Below the pieces are notes generated by a model. That model was not told the DNA's origin. It saw only the letters and a program-made list of their open reading frames with translations, and searched no databases. Of a stretch of 64,000 bases of DNA, positions 9,474 through 17,522 are shown piece after piece (the first letter of the stretch is position 1; each line of letters opens with the position of its first letter). Made by a program: the position numbers and the translations under genes. Source of the stretch: Yeosuana sp043876835 (GTDB lineage Bacteria > Bacteroidota > Bacteroidia > Flavobacteriales > Flavobacteriaceae); assembly GCF_043876835.1 (NCBI RefSeq), contig NZ_JBAWJZ010000005.1, forward strand, positions 1-64,000, given 5' to 3'.

Positions 9474-10154
9474 ATGGAAAAAAATTTTGCAACAAAATTT
9501 ACAGGTTGGTCATTTATAGTGGCAGCTGTATTATTATGGTGTGGTTGGGCTCTTTCTCCACATCACGTTGGTGAATATTTTAAAGCTTCAGACTTTTCTG
9601 AAATAGGAAAGGATGTATGGTATTGGATTTGGATGTACCGAGTTCATATTTTTGGGTGGGTAACAATGGCAATTGCAATTTTTGCTTTTGTTTCTATGAC
9701 TGGAAAAAAACCTTATGGTGTTTTAATAGTTCCAGGAGCAGGTATGATTATAGTTGGAACATTTACTATAGCTATAGCAGCTGCTTATTATTATAATTAT
9801 GGAGCTTGGGGAGTTGGCCAAACTATGGGTAAATCGCCTGCTGAAATTGAAGAATTTTTAGATGGCACACTTTTTACAAATCAATATGTAACTTGTTTTG
9901 TTCGTTTTGGAAGAATTTTCTCGGGGGTAGGATTAATATTATTTGGTGCTGGAATTTTAAAATGGAGAATTCTTGATAAATGGTTAGGATGGTTTACTGT
10001 TTTACTTGGTCTTACTGCCATGGGAATTATATTAGCAATCCCAGATAATTTTGAAATTTATAAGCCTGTTTTCCATGTTAAAGTGATTTGGTTGGCTACA
10101 ATGGGTATTTTTATTTTACTTAAAGGAATTAATCTTTCTAAGAGTGACACTTGA
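9474..10154 (+). CDS. Six-helix membrane protein of unknown function
   Basis: I do not recognise a family. The 226-residue protein has about six hydrophobic segments (near 10-28, 57-77, 82-108, 138-165, 169-190 and 200-220). Potential heme- or quinone-site histidines lie at helix edges (SPHHVGEYF, YRVHIFGW, FHVKVIW), and several tryptophans sit in the loops. It is divergent from the sulfite dehydrogenase operon and appears to share its palindromic operator, which points to a role in the same pathway. A membrane electron-transfer or quinone-linked partner is conceivable. A strong terminator follows, so it is probably a single-gene transcript. Confidence 0.75.
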   Translation: MEKNFATKFTGWSFIVAAVLLWCGWALSPHHVGEYFKASDFSEIGKDVWYWIWMYRVHIFGWVTMAIAIFAFVSMTGKKPYGVLIVPGAGMIIVGTFTIAIAAAYYYNYGAWGVGQTMGKSPAEIEEFLDGTLFTNQYVTCFVRFGRIFSGVGLILFGAGILKWRILDKWLGWFTVLLGLTAMGIILAIPDNFEIYKPVFHVKVIWLATMGIFILLKGINLSKSDT

Positions 10155-10184
10155 TAATATTATTTAAAATTTGATAGACTGGCT

Positions 10185-10219
10185 AAAAACTCTGCATTTA
10201 ATAAAATGCAGAGTTTTTT
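10185..10219 (+). terminator. Rho-independent terminator
   Basis: A 15-bp stem (AAAAACTCTGCATTT with AAATGCAGAGTTTTT) and a four-base loop, followed by T-rich DNA. Ends the transcript of the six-helix membrane gene. The rest of the 340-bp gap holds the promoter described at 10384-10471. Confidence 0.85.
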
Positions 10220-10383
10220 ATTTAATTCTTTTTTGAAAGCTACAAAACAAGAAATTTTGAATGGTGTTAAAAGGTGTTTTATGATCCTCTATTACACATG
10301 CAATTTAAATACTACGTATAAGTTTTTCTTCAATTACATAGAAGGTATTTATCATATCTATAATCATTATTGATGTAACGAGG

Positions 10384-10471
10384 TGTAACAATTGTTACAC
10401 AGTAAACTGATTATGTATTAGCTAAAGTTGACAAAAGTCATGAAAATCGATAGGCTTGAGTTTTAATTTTA
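10384..10471 (+). promoter_or_regulatory. Two-box promoter of the rhodanese-porin operon
   Basis: The distal box TGTAACAATTGTTACA (10384-10399) is a perfect palindrome. The proximal box TTGACAAAAGTCAT (10428-10441) matches ATGAY-N4-RTCAT with one mismatch. Its centre is exactly 29.5 bp before TAATTTTA (10464-10471), a -7-like element. This places the proximal box near -41.5, the usual site of a class II Crp-type activator. Confidence 0.7.
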
Positions 10472-10494
10472 TTCAAATTTAAATCTTAAGTATT

Positions 10495-11487
10495 ATGAAA
10501 AAAACTAAACTTTTTTTTATTGCATTTTTTATAACATTAACCGCATCTTTTTATGGGAGATCAAGTGCGGTTAATCTATCAATAGTTAATCCGCCAGATG
10601 AATTTGAAACACTTTTAAATTATTTAGAAAGTAATTCTAGTTTCATGAAAGCTGAAGCATTACCAATTATTGATGCTGAAGAGGTTAAAAACAACCTCAA
10701 AAATCCCAAATACCATGTTATAGATATTAGAAGTGACTCTTGGTTTGAATATGGCCACATTAAAGGGGCTAAAAATTTAAAACCAGAAAATTTGCTTTCA
10801 TATTTTGAAAGTGAAATTGTGCCAGCAGATTTCGATAAAATTGTTGTTGTATGTTATTCCGGGCAATCAGCATCTTACTTTGCAGGCCTTTTAAGAATTG
10901 CAGGCTATAATAATGTTTATAGTATGAAATGGGGTATGAGCTCTTGGAGAGAAGATTTTGCTAAAGACTCATGGCTTAAAAATGTAAACAATGATTATGC
11001 TTCAAAAGTGGAAACAACCAATAATGCTAAACCAGTTAGTAGCAATCACCCAGTTTTAAATACAGGGAAAAGTGATGCGAAGGATATTTTAAAAGCAAGA
11101 TTGGTAGAACTTTTTAAAGTTCCATATAAAGAATTTATAATTAAGCCTGCAGATGTTTTTGAAAACACTAATAATTACTTTGTAGTAAACTTCACAGAAA
11201 AAGAAAACTACGATTTAGGTCACATAGCAGGAGCAATTAACTACTTGCCAGGCTCATCATTAACTTCTGAAACAGACTTACTAACATTGCCAACAGATAA
11301 AAAAATAGTGGTTTATGATGCAACTGGACATAAGTCAGCTTATTTAGTAGCATACTTAAATGTACTAGGTTACAATACAGGCAATTTGGCTTATGGAGCC
11401 AATGGTTTTATGAATGGTAATTTAAAAAATCAACATTTGGATGCTTTTTCTAAAAAAGACATAAACATGTACCCTGTTATCGAATAA
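10495..11487 (+). CDS. Exported tandem rhodanese protein, second domain lacks catalytic Cys
   Basis: A 330-residue protein with a signal peptide (MKKTKLFFIAFFITLTASFYG) and two rhodanese domains. The first (about 58-152) has the active-site loop CYSGQSA with C120 as expected persulfide carrier. In the second (about 195-310) the aligned loop is DATGHKS, with D275 in the cysteine position, so it should not carry sulfur. Sulfurtransferases of this type move sulfane sulfur between thiols; this one would act in the periplasm. First gene of an operon with a second rhodanese (37 bases on) and a porin, driven by the two-box promoter. Confidence 0.88.
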   Translation: MKKTKLFFIAFFITLTASFYGRSSAVNLSIVNPPDEFETLLNYLESNSSFMKAEALPIIDAEEVKNNLKNPKYHVIDIRSDSWFEYGHIKGAKNLKPENLLSYFESEIVPADFDKIVVVCYSGQSASYFAGLLRIAGYNNVYSMKWGMSSWREDFAKDSWLKNVNNDYASKVETTNNAKPVSSNHPVLNTGKSDAKDILKARLVELFKVPYKEFIIKPADVFENTNNYFVVNFTEKENYDLGHIAGAINYLPGSSLTSETDLLTLPTDKKIVVYDATGHKSAYLVAYLNVLGYNTGNLAYGANGFMNGNLKNQHLDAFSKKDINMYPVIE

Positions 11488-11523
11488 AAACAAAACTAAA
11501 CTTCACAATTAAATATTTACATC

Positions 11524-12528
11524 ATGAAAAAAATATCATTTTTATTAATTGGATTATTATTGATTCCTAGTTTATTGTTCATATCATGTGACCGAGGAGA
11601 TGACCTTGGTTCTGATGTTGTTGCAACTGCTAAGTTCACTCTGTTAAAGGATTATATGGTTCAAAATAATTTAGATATAGACCAAATCCTTACAAATTCA
11701 GATGGAGAAAAATTTGTTGTTGGCGCACCGGCCACAGCAGATTTAGTAGATGGCTTCTTGAGTAGTTACTACATAATGGACATAAGAAGTAGTAGTGATT
11801 TTGCAACAGCTCATGTAAATGGTGCAAAAAATGTAGCCTTCGCAAACATTTTAACAGATGCAGCAAATGCAACAAAACCTATCCTTGTTATTTGTTATAC
11901 AGGTCAAACAGCATGTTATGCAACAGCGTTGTTGCGTATGTATGGTTATTCTCATACCCAAGCATTAAAATGGGGAATGTCTGGATGGAACTCAAGTACA
12001 GCTGGTCCTTGGAATAATGGAATAGGAAACGTGGCTGAAAATAATTCTAACTGGACAAATTCAGGAGCTCCAGCAAATATTGTTTATAAAGATCCAGAAA
12101 TATCAAGTCTTTCTTCTGATGGCGCAACAATTCTTAAAGAACGCATTGAAGCAGTTGTAGCTTTAGGTTTTCAAGGCGTTTCCGGTTCTGATGTGTTAAC
12201 ATCTCCTGCAGATTATTTCACCAACAATTACTTTACTGAAACCGATTATTTAAGCTTCGGACATATTTCAAATGCCTATAGAATTAATCCTCTTAACTTA
12301 TCCGATAACAGTTATTTAGGTATAGATTCTGGAACAAACGCTAAGGTGGTTACTTATTGCTATACCGGACAAACTTCTGCAATAGTTACTGCTTGTTTAA
12401 GGGTTTTGGGATATAATGCCTATAGTTTAAAATTTGGAATGAATGGATTGTATAATTCTAATCCTTCATGGACTTCAAATAAATGGAGTACTTCAGTTCC
12501 AAAATCTTATCCGCTTTTCGCTAATTAA
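11524..12528 (+). CDS. Tandem rhodanese lipoprotein
   Basis: A 334-residue protein with a lipoprotein signal (LLFISC, lipidated cysteine about residue 22), so membrane-attached. Two rhodanese domains each keep the active-site loop: ICYTGQTACYATALL (C124) and YCYTGQTSAIVTACL (C279). It resembles its upstream neighbour in architecture (WGMSGW and FGMNGL after each active loop) and probably arose by duplication. It is expected to exchange sulfane sulfur in the periplasm or at the outer membrane. Donor and acceptor are unknown; the neighbouring porin suggests uptake of a sulfur compound. Confidence 0.88.
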   Translation: MKKISFLLIGLLLIPSLLFISCDRGDDLGSDVVATAKFTLLKDYMVQNNLDIDQILTNSDGEKFVVGAPATADLVDGFLSSYYIMDIRSSSDFATAHVNGAKNVAFANILTDAANATKPILVICYTGQTACYATALLRMYGYSHTQALKWGMSGWNSSTAGPWNNGIGNVAENNSNWTNSGAPANIVYKDPEISSLSSDGATILKERIEAVVALGFQGVSGSDVLTSPADYFTNNYFTETDYLSFGHISNAYRINPLNLSDNSYLGIDSGTNAKVVTYCYTGQTSAIVTACLRVLGYNAYSLKFGMNGLYNSNPSWTSNKWSTSVPKSYPLFAN

Positions 12529-12546
12529 TAGTTTTAAAAAACTCAT

Positions 12547-13599
12547 ATGATGAATAGTAAAATATATATACTAATAGCATTTGTTTTTATGTTTTATGTT
12601 GATAAAACATTTGCACAAGGCTGTGACGGAGGTGATTTAACAGCATCTGATTCTACAAGTACCATTAATGTAAAAGTGTTTGGATATATTCAACCGCAGT
12701 ATGATTACAACTTTACTGACGGAAATGAAAATTCCTTTAAGTTCAAAAGAGCCAGAATTGGTGTTAGAGGTAAAGTGCATGAAGACTTTTCATATTATTT
12801 TATGTTAGAAACCAGTCCATTTATTGGAAGTTCTGGTGATGCTTATTTAATGGATGCTTTTGTAACTTATGACAAATATAGTTGGGCAAGAGTTTCTGTC
12901 GGTTCTTTTAAACAACCATTTAGTTTAGATGTTTCAACACCTTGTAATGCTTTAACAACCATAGATAGATCGATAGTTGCTGATCAATTAGTTGCGCCTC
13001 AAAGAGATTTTGGTCTTATGGTTATAGGTGGTAATAATTATACTAAGTTTAACTATGCAGTGGCTTTAATGAATGGTCGTGGTTTAAAAGTGAAAGATGA
13101 TAACACCAAAAAGGATATAATTGGTAGACTTACATATAGACTTACAAACTATTTAACAGTTGGTGGTAGTTTTAGATATGGTTATCCGGTACCTAATAAT
13201 AATGATGATTCTAGGACTTCAGTTGGTGGAGAATTTGCTTTACATTTAGATAAATTACAAATTCAAGGAGAATATATTTATGATGAAGGAGCTTATTTTA
13301 GTGGAGCTTCTGGAGGTTGTGGATCCATACCTGTTGCTTTAGGAGAAAGAAGAGATGGTGCTTACATTATGGCATATTATAACGTAAATGAAAAATTGCA
13401 ACCAGTTATTAAATATGAATTTTTTGATCCAGACCTTGATCTTAAAGATGATGGCAGTTATATGGAAAGATTGACTTTTGGTGCAAATTATTTCTTTAAT
13501 GATAAGGTTAGATTACAAATAAACTATCAAGCAAATATTCAAACAGTTGTAAATGTTGATGATGATGCTTTATTAGCTCAAATTCAAGTTAAATTTTAA
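12547..13599 (+). CDS. Outer-membrane porin, phosphate-selective porin O/P-like
   Basis: A 350-residue protein with a signal peptide (ending TFAQ) and the alternating beta-strand pattern of a 16-strand-type barrel. FGYIQPQYDY and FKFKRARIGVRGKV near the N-terminus are typical of OprO/OprP-like porins. The last strand ends in phenylalanine (LLAQIQVKF). It starts 18 bases after the rhodanese lipoprotein and is followed by a strong terminator, so it is the last gene of the operon. Oprs of this type pass anions. In this setting a sulfur oxyanion such as thiosulfate, tetrathionate or sulfite is a reasonable guess. Confidence 0.8.
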   Translation: MMNSKIYILIAFVFMFYVDKTFAQGCDGGDLTASDSTSTINVKVFGYIQPQYDYNFTDGNENSFKFKRARIGVRGKVHEDFSYYFMLETSPFIGSSGDAYLMDAFVTYDKYSWARVSVGSFKQPFSLDVSTPCNALTTIDRSIVADQLVAPQRDFGLMVIGGNNYTKFNYAVALMNGRGLKVKDDNTKKDIIGRLTYRLTNYLTVGGSFRYGYPVPNNNDDSRTSVGGEFALHLDKLQIQGEYIYDEGAYFSGASGGCGSIPVALGERRDGAYIMAYYNVNEKLQPVIKYEFFDPDLDLKDDGSYMERLTFGANYFFNDKVRLQINYQANIQTVVNVDDDALLAQIQVKF

Positions 13600-13621
13600 A
13601 TAAAATAATTTTAAAAATAAT

Positions 13622-13654
13622 AAGAGTCCCTGACATTTGTCAGGGACTCTTTGT
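13622..13654 (+). terminator. Strong terminator after the porin gene
   Basis: A perfect 14-bp stem (AAGAGTCCCTGACA with TGTCAGGGACTCTT) separated by only two bases, then TTTGTTTT. It also lies just upstream of the Crp-type gene and excludes a TTG start inside the hairpin. Confidence 0.9.
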
Positions 13655-13696
13655 TTTATATTCATTAAATTTATCGAAATCTTAATCTGTTTTAAA

Positions 13697-14356
13697 GTGT
13701 TTCATCAAGATATCAATTTAAAAGAAATTTTATTAGTTCATTATTCAGAAATATTTGAAGAAGATTTAATAGATGAGATAATTAAGGTAGGGTATTTCAA
13801 TAAAATTGAAAATGGAAACCTTCTAGTTAATATAGGTGATTATTTAACCCATATTCCATTAATATTAAAAGGGATCGTAAAAATTATAAGGCAAGAGAAA
13901 GAAGGCGATGAATTGACTTTATATTATTTGGAACCGGGTGATACCTGTGCTATTTCCTTTGCAAACTGTATAAACAAAAAGAAAAGTATTTTTAGAGGGA
14001 TTGCAGAATCAGACATTGAAGCAATTTTTATACCAGTTGAAATGGTTGATGAATGGCTAGTTAAGTACAAATCTTGGCGTCACTTTATAATTGATAGCTA
14101 TCATTTTAGGTTATTAGAAATGGTTGAATCCATAGATTCTTTAGCATTCATGAAAATGAAAACCCGTATCTGGAAATATTTAACTAATAAAGTCAAAATG
14201 TCTAACGATATTGATTTAGAAGTCACCCATCAAGATATTGCTACCGATTTAAATTCTTCACGTGTAGTTATTACAAGAATAATAAAAACTTTGCATGATG
14301 AAGGCAAAATATTTTCTACCAGAAATAAAGTCAAAGTCTTAGAGTTATTGGAATAA
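13697..14356 (+). CDS. Crp/Fnr-family transcriptional regulator (paralogue 1)
   Basis: A 219-residue regulator with a cNMP-type sensor domain (about 20-130) and a C-terminal Crp helix-turn-helix (THQDIATDLNSSRVVITRII). I chose the GTG at 13697. An earlier in-frame TTG lies inside the porin terminator, whereas the GTG start lines up residue for residue with the paralogue at 32195. It lacks the N-terminal iron-sulfur cysteines of Fnr. Its only two cysteines, C84 and C91 in TCAISFANC, sit in the ligand-binding cassette and are conserved in the paralogue, suggesting thiol or sulfane-sulfur sensing. It sits between two operons carrying putative Crp-type boxes. Confidence 0.85.
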   Translation: MFHQDINLKEILLVHYSEIFEEDLIDEIIKVGYFNKIENGNLLVNIGDYLTHIPLILKGIVKIIRQEKEGDELTLYYLEPGDTCAISFANCINKKKSIFRGIAESDIEAIFIPVEMVDEWLVKYKSWRHFIIDSYHFRLLEMVESIDSLAFMKMKTRIWKYLTNKVKMSNDIDLEVTHQDIATDLNSSRVVITRIIKTLHDEGKIFSTRNKVKVLELLE

Positions 14357-14378
14357 TTTTCCTCTGCATTTTATTCAA

Positions 14379-14392
14379 ATGATAAATATCAT
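14379..14392 (+). promoter_or_regulatory. Crp-type box ATGAT-N4-ATCAT upstream of moeA
   Basis: ATGATAAATATCAT has perfect five-base arms. Its centre (14385.5) is 30.5 bp before TATATTTG (14416-14423), which matches the Bacteroidetes -7 consensus perfectly. This is nearly the same spacing as at the sulfur and stress promoters, so the Moco operon is probably in the same regulon. Confidence 0.6.
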
Positions 14393-14408
14393 AATTTACT
14401 AATCAGTT

Positions 14409-14440
14409 ATTTCGTTATATTTGTATTGACATAACGAAAT
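14409..14440 (+). promoter_or_regulatory. ModE-type operator overlapping the moeA -7 element
   Basis: A perfect 10-base inverted repeat (ATTTCGTTAT and ATAACGAAAT, 12 bases apart). The core CGTTATATT...ACATAACG (14413-14436) has the length and outer bases of the E. coli ModE operator as I recall it. The -7 element TATATTTG lies inside the repeat, so binding should block the promoter. The leader to the ATG at 14445 would be very short. A ModE-like protein is encoded as second gene of this operon, suggesting autoregulation. Confidence 0.8.
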
Positions 14441-14444
14441 TAAA

Positions 14445-15623
14445 ATGATTAGTATTGAAGAAGCTTTGCAAGCTGTTAATTTAAACAGCAAAGAAATTTC
14501 AAAAGAAATTAAAGTATCTATTGATAAAGCCGTTAATTCAACCTTATTCAAGGATGTTTATTCATCAATAAATATGCCCCCTTTCAGGCAATCGGCAATG
14601 GATGGTTATGCGCTTAATTTACATGACGATTTTACATACTCATTGATTGATGAAGTTAAAGCAGGAGATAATCATCAACCAAAATTAAAAAAGGGTGAAG
14701 CTGTTAGAATTTTTACAGGCGCAGCAGTTCCAGACTCTGCAAATGCTGTTATTATGCAGGAAAAAGTAACTGTAAAAGGCAATTATATTACTGTTGAAAG
14801 TAAGCTTCCAACAGAGCATAATATTCGTCAAATAGGTGAACAAGTCAAAAAAGGAGAATTAGCATTAAAAAAAAGGACAAAATTAATTCCTGCGGCTATT
14901 GGTTATTTAAGTTCATTGGGAATTCATGAAGTTTCGGTTTTCAAAAATCCTTCGATAGCAATTGTCACTACAGGTAACGAACTTGTTGAAGCAGGTGAAC
15001 CTTTAACACATGGTAAAATATATGAAAGTAATTCCAAAATGCTTCAAAGTGCTTTAATTAATTTGGGTTTTACGGATATTTCGATTCATAAAATTAAAGA
15101 TGATTACACTGATACTTATTCCAAATTGAATGATGTTATTATAGAGAATGATTTAGTAATCATTAGTGGTGGAATTTCAGTAGGTGATTATGATTTTGTA
15201 GGTAAAGCTTTGAATGAATTAAACGTTGAGGAAATTTTTTATAAAGTAAACCAAAAGCCAGGAAAGCCTTTGTTTTTTGGAAAAAAAGATAGCACTCTTT
15301 TATTTGCGCTTCCTGGTAATCCAGCAGCTGCTTTAACTTGTTTTTATATGTATGTTTTTGTGGCATTGCAAAAATTAACTGGGATTGAAGGTAAAGGATT
15401 GGTTAAGGTATTTGCAAAATCTGTTTCAAATTATGAAAAGATAGGAGATAGATCGTTGCTTTTAAAAGCGAGTTATAAAGATGGAGAAGTGACTATTTTA
15501 GAAGGGCAAAGTTCAGCAATGTTGCAAACATTTGCCGTTTCCAATGCTTTGGTTAAAATGTCTGATGGTTTGGATAAGATTCATGTTGATGACGTAATAG
15601 AAGTCATGTTGCTTCCAGTTTAA
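14445..15623 (+). CDS. moeA: Molybdopterin molybdenumtransferase MoeA
   Basis: A 392-residue protein, the usual length for MoeA, which inserts molybdenum into adenylylated molybdopterin in the cytoplasm. Visible motifs are PPFRQSAMDGYAL near residue 44, the MoCF-binding domain start IAIVTTGNELVEAGEPL, ISGGISVGDYDFV, and ALPGNPAAALTCF. The C-terminal beta domain is complete. First gene of a ten-gene Moco operon that presumably supplies the sulfite dehydrogenase and Psr-type enzyme encoded on either side. Transcription should be controlled by the ModE-type operator and the Crp-type box just upstream. Confidence 0.95.
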   Translation: MISIEEALQAVNLNSKEISKEIKVSIDKAVNSTLFKDVYSSINMPPFRQSAMDGYALNLHDDFTYSLIDEVKAGDNHQPKLKKGEAVRIFTGAAVPDSANAVIMQEKVTVKGNYITVESKLPTEHNIRQIGEQVKKGELALKKRTKLIPAAIGYLSSLGIHEVSVFKNPSIAIVTTGNELVEAGEPLTHGKIYESNSKMLQSALINLGFTDISIHKIKDDYTDTYSKLNDVIIENDLVIISGGISVGDYDFVGKALNELNVEEIFYKVNQKPGKPLFFGKKDSTLLFALPGNPAAALTCFYMYVFVALQKLTGIEGKGLVKVFAKSVSNYEKIGDRSLLLKASYKDGEVTILEGQSSAMLQTFAVSNALVKMSDGLDKIHVDDVIEVMLLPV

Positions 15624-15633
15624 AAATTGTAGT

Positions 15634-15972
15634 ATGAATTGTAAAATTAAAAGTAGAATTTGGATTGAGCTTGACGGCGAAGAGTTTTTAGGCGAAGGGA
15701 AAATACAGCTATTAAAAGCCATTGGAGAAACTGGTTCATTATCAAAAGCTGCAAAATCTATTCATATTTCATACAAAAAAGCATGGCATTTAATGGATGC
15801 TGTTAATAAAACATCAAAAAAACCAGTTACGATTAATACTATTGGAGGAAAAGGCGGAGGCGGCACAGAATTAACTCCTTATGGTAAATCTTTAATAAGT
15901 GCCTTTGATGATATGAACAAAAAATGTTGGGAGTTTTTAGATATTCAACTTGAAAAAATTAAGAGTTTATAA
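15634..15972 (+). CDS. ModE-like molybdenum-responsive regulator, DNA-binding domain only
   Basis: A 112-residue protein matching the winged helix-turn-helix of ModE: IQLLKAIGETGSLSKAAKSIHISYKKAWHLMDAVN, then KPVTINTIGGKGGGGTELTPYG. The Mop/di-Mop molybdate-binding domains of full ModE (about 260 residues in E. coli) are absent, so how it senses molybdate is unclear. It may use a partner, or its level alone may matter. Ten bases after moeA and four bases before the TSUP transporter, so clearly in the operon. Likely binds the operator at 14409-14440. Confidence 0.88.
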   Translation: MNCKIKSRIWIELDGEEFLGEGKIQLLKAIGETGSLSKAAKSIHISYKKAWHLMDAVNKTSKKPVTINTIGGKGGGGTELTPYGKSLISAFDDMNKKCWEFLDIQLEKIKSL

Positions 15973-15975
15973 ATT

Positions 15976-16716
15976 ATGTTGCAGTTAGATAACATTTATC
16001 TGTTTTTAATCATACTACCTATTATATCCTTTCTGTATTCCAGTGTAGGACATGGAGGTGCCAGTGGTTATTTAGCGTTGATGGCATTATTTTCTTTTGC
16101 TCCAGAAACCATGAAACCAACAGCGTTATTGCTTAATCTATTTGTGGCTGGTATTTCATTTTACTATTACTATAAAGAAGGATTTTTTAATAAAAAATTA
16201 TTTATATCATTTGCTATAAGTTCCATTCCATTAGCTTTTTTAGGAGGAACTATTGAAATTGATGCATCTATTTATAAAAAAATATTAGCTGTTTTATTGG
16301 TATTTGCAATTTTGAAAATGTTGAATGTTTTTGGAAAAGAAAGTGATTCTATAAAGCAAGTAAAACTTTGGCAAGGTTTAGTAGTTGGAGGAATTATTGG
16401 TTTTTTTTCAGGTTTAATAGGTATTGGTGGAGGTATTATATTAACGCCAGTTATTTTATTGCTCCATTGGGGAAAAATGAAAGAAGCAGCAGCTGTATCA
16501 GCTTTATTTATTTGGGTTAATTCAGCTTCTGGCTTGATAGGACAATTAAGCACAGGAATTAGTCTAAATATGGATTCTTTTATATTAGTTGCAATTGCTC
16601 TTATAGGAGGTGTGTTTGGTGGTTACTTGGGAAGTAAAAAAATAAACAATCAAAACCTACGATATATATTGGCCTTTGTACTTGTGATTGCTTGTGTAAA
16701 ATTATTTTTCACTTAA
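15976..16716 (+). CDS. TauE/SafE (TSUP) family membrane transporter
   Basis: A 246-residue protein with about eight membrane helices in two repeated halves, each with the family glycine motif (SSVGHGGASGYLALM; FFSGLIGIGGGIILTPV). TSUP proteins export or import sulfite, sulfoacetate, taurine-derived or other anions. Here it is embedded in the Moco operon, between the ModE-like gene and mobA, and no ModABC transporter is present. It might move sulfite for the nearby sulfur enzymes, or molybdate itself. The sequence alone cannot decide. Confidence 0.88.
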   Translation: MLQLDNIYLFLIILPIISFLYSSVGHGGASGYLALMALFSFAPETMKPTALLLNLFVAGISFYYYYKEGFFNKKLFISFAISSIPLAFLGGTIEIDASIYKKILAVLLVFAILKMLNVFGKESDSIKQVKLWQGLVVGGIIGFFSGLIGIGGGIILTPVILLLHWGKMKEAAAVSALFIWVNSASGLIGQLSTGISLNMDSFILVAIALIGGVFGGYLGSKKINNQNLRYILAFVLVIACVKLFFT

Positions 16717-16717
16717 A

Positions 16718-17302
16718 ATGATTGATAAAAAAAACATAACAGGAATTATTTTAGCAGGCGGAAAAAGTTCTCGAATGGGAACTGATAAAGGTTTTTTGAA
16801 GCTAAATGGAAAATTATTTATTGAGTATATCATTGCTGCCATGAAGCCTTTAGTATCTCAAATAATGATTGTTTCAAATAATCCTGAGTATGATGTTTTT
16901 AAGTTAAAACGTGTTGAAGATGAAATAAAAGATTCTGGTCCGTTAGCAGGAATTTATTCTGGATTGCATCATTCAGAAACAGAATATAATTTGGTGTTGA
17001 GTTGTGATATTCCGTTAATAAAAACATCGGTTTTAGAAAAATTAATTGAGGCAAATGACGAAGTTTCAGGCATCATACAAATAGTGAGTGATAACAGGCA
17101 AATGCCTTTAATTGCATTATATAAAAAGACTTGTGAGGCCACATTCTATAAACTTTTGCAAAATGATGAACGCCGATTGCATGTTGCCATCAATCAATGT
17201 AAAGTAAAAAACGTCATTTTAAATTCAGAATTTGAAATTTTTACTGAAAACATTAATACGCCTGAAGAATTAGAAAATATAGTAAATGAAGATAAATATT
17301 AA
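16718..17302 (+). CDS. mobA: Molybdenum cofactor guanylyltransferase MobA
   Basis: A 194-residue nucleotidyltransferase with the MobA signature GIILAGGKSSRMGTDKGFL at the N-terminus and the metal-binding LVLSCDIPLI. It attaches GMP to Mo-molybdopterin to give MGD cofactor in the cytoplasm. The Psr/DMSO-reductase-type enzyme at 25.9 kb needs this bis-MGD form, whereas the SorA-like enzyme does not. Its start is one base after the TSUP stop, and its 3' end overlaps moaD by 17 bases. Confidence 0.92.
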   Translation: MIDKKNITGIILAGGKSSRMGTDKGFLKLNGKLFIEYIIAAMKPLVSQIMIVSNNPEYDVFKLKRVEDEIKDSGPLAGIYSGLHHSETEYNLVLSCDIPLIKTSVLEKLIEANDEVSGIIQIVSDNRQMPLIALYKKTCEATFYKLLQNDERRLHVAINQCKVKNVILNSEFEIFTENINTPEELENIVNEDKY

Positions 17303-17519
17303 ATATTTTGGATTACTCTCTGAGGTGACTAATTGTAACGAAGAAATCATTGATTTTTCGGGAAATCATATCTCAGGGCTTTTGGAAATTCTTTACAGTA
17401 AATATCCTGCTTTAAAAAATAAAGATTTCCAAGTGGCTCAAAACCATGAATTAGTACCTTTTGAAACAAAATTAACAAGTAACGAAATCGTTTTATTGCC
17501 ACCATTTTCTGGCGGATAA
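17286..17519 (+). CDS. moaD: Molybdopterin synthase sulfur carrier subunit MoaD
   Basis: A 77-residue ubiquitin-fold protein ending in PPFSGG. The C-terminal Gly-Gly is thiocarboxylated and donates sulfur to cyclic pyranopterin via MoaE. Length and the LPPFSGG end match the family. It begins inside the end of mobA and is four bases ahead of its activating enzyme gene. Confidence 0.93.
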   Translation: MKINIKYFGLLSEVTNCNEEIIDFSGNHISGLLEILYSKYPALKNKDFQVAQNHELVPFETKLTSNEIVLLPPFSGG

Positions 17520-17522
17520 AAA

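Noticed and set aside
13637..13696. Upstream in-frame TTG start for the Crp-type regulator
   Set aside because: It lies inside the porin terminator hairpin; alignment with the paralogue fits the GTG at 13697 without gaps.
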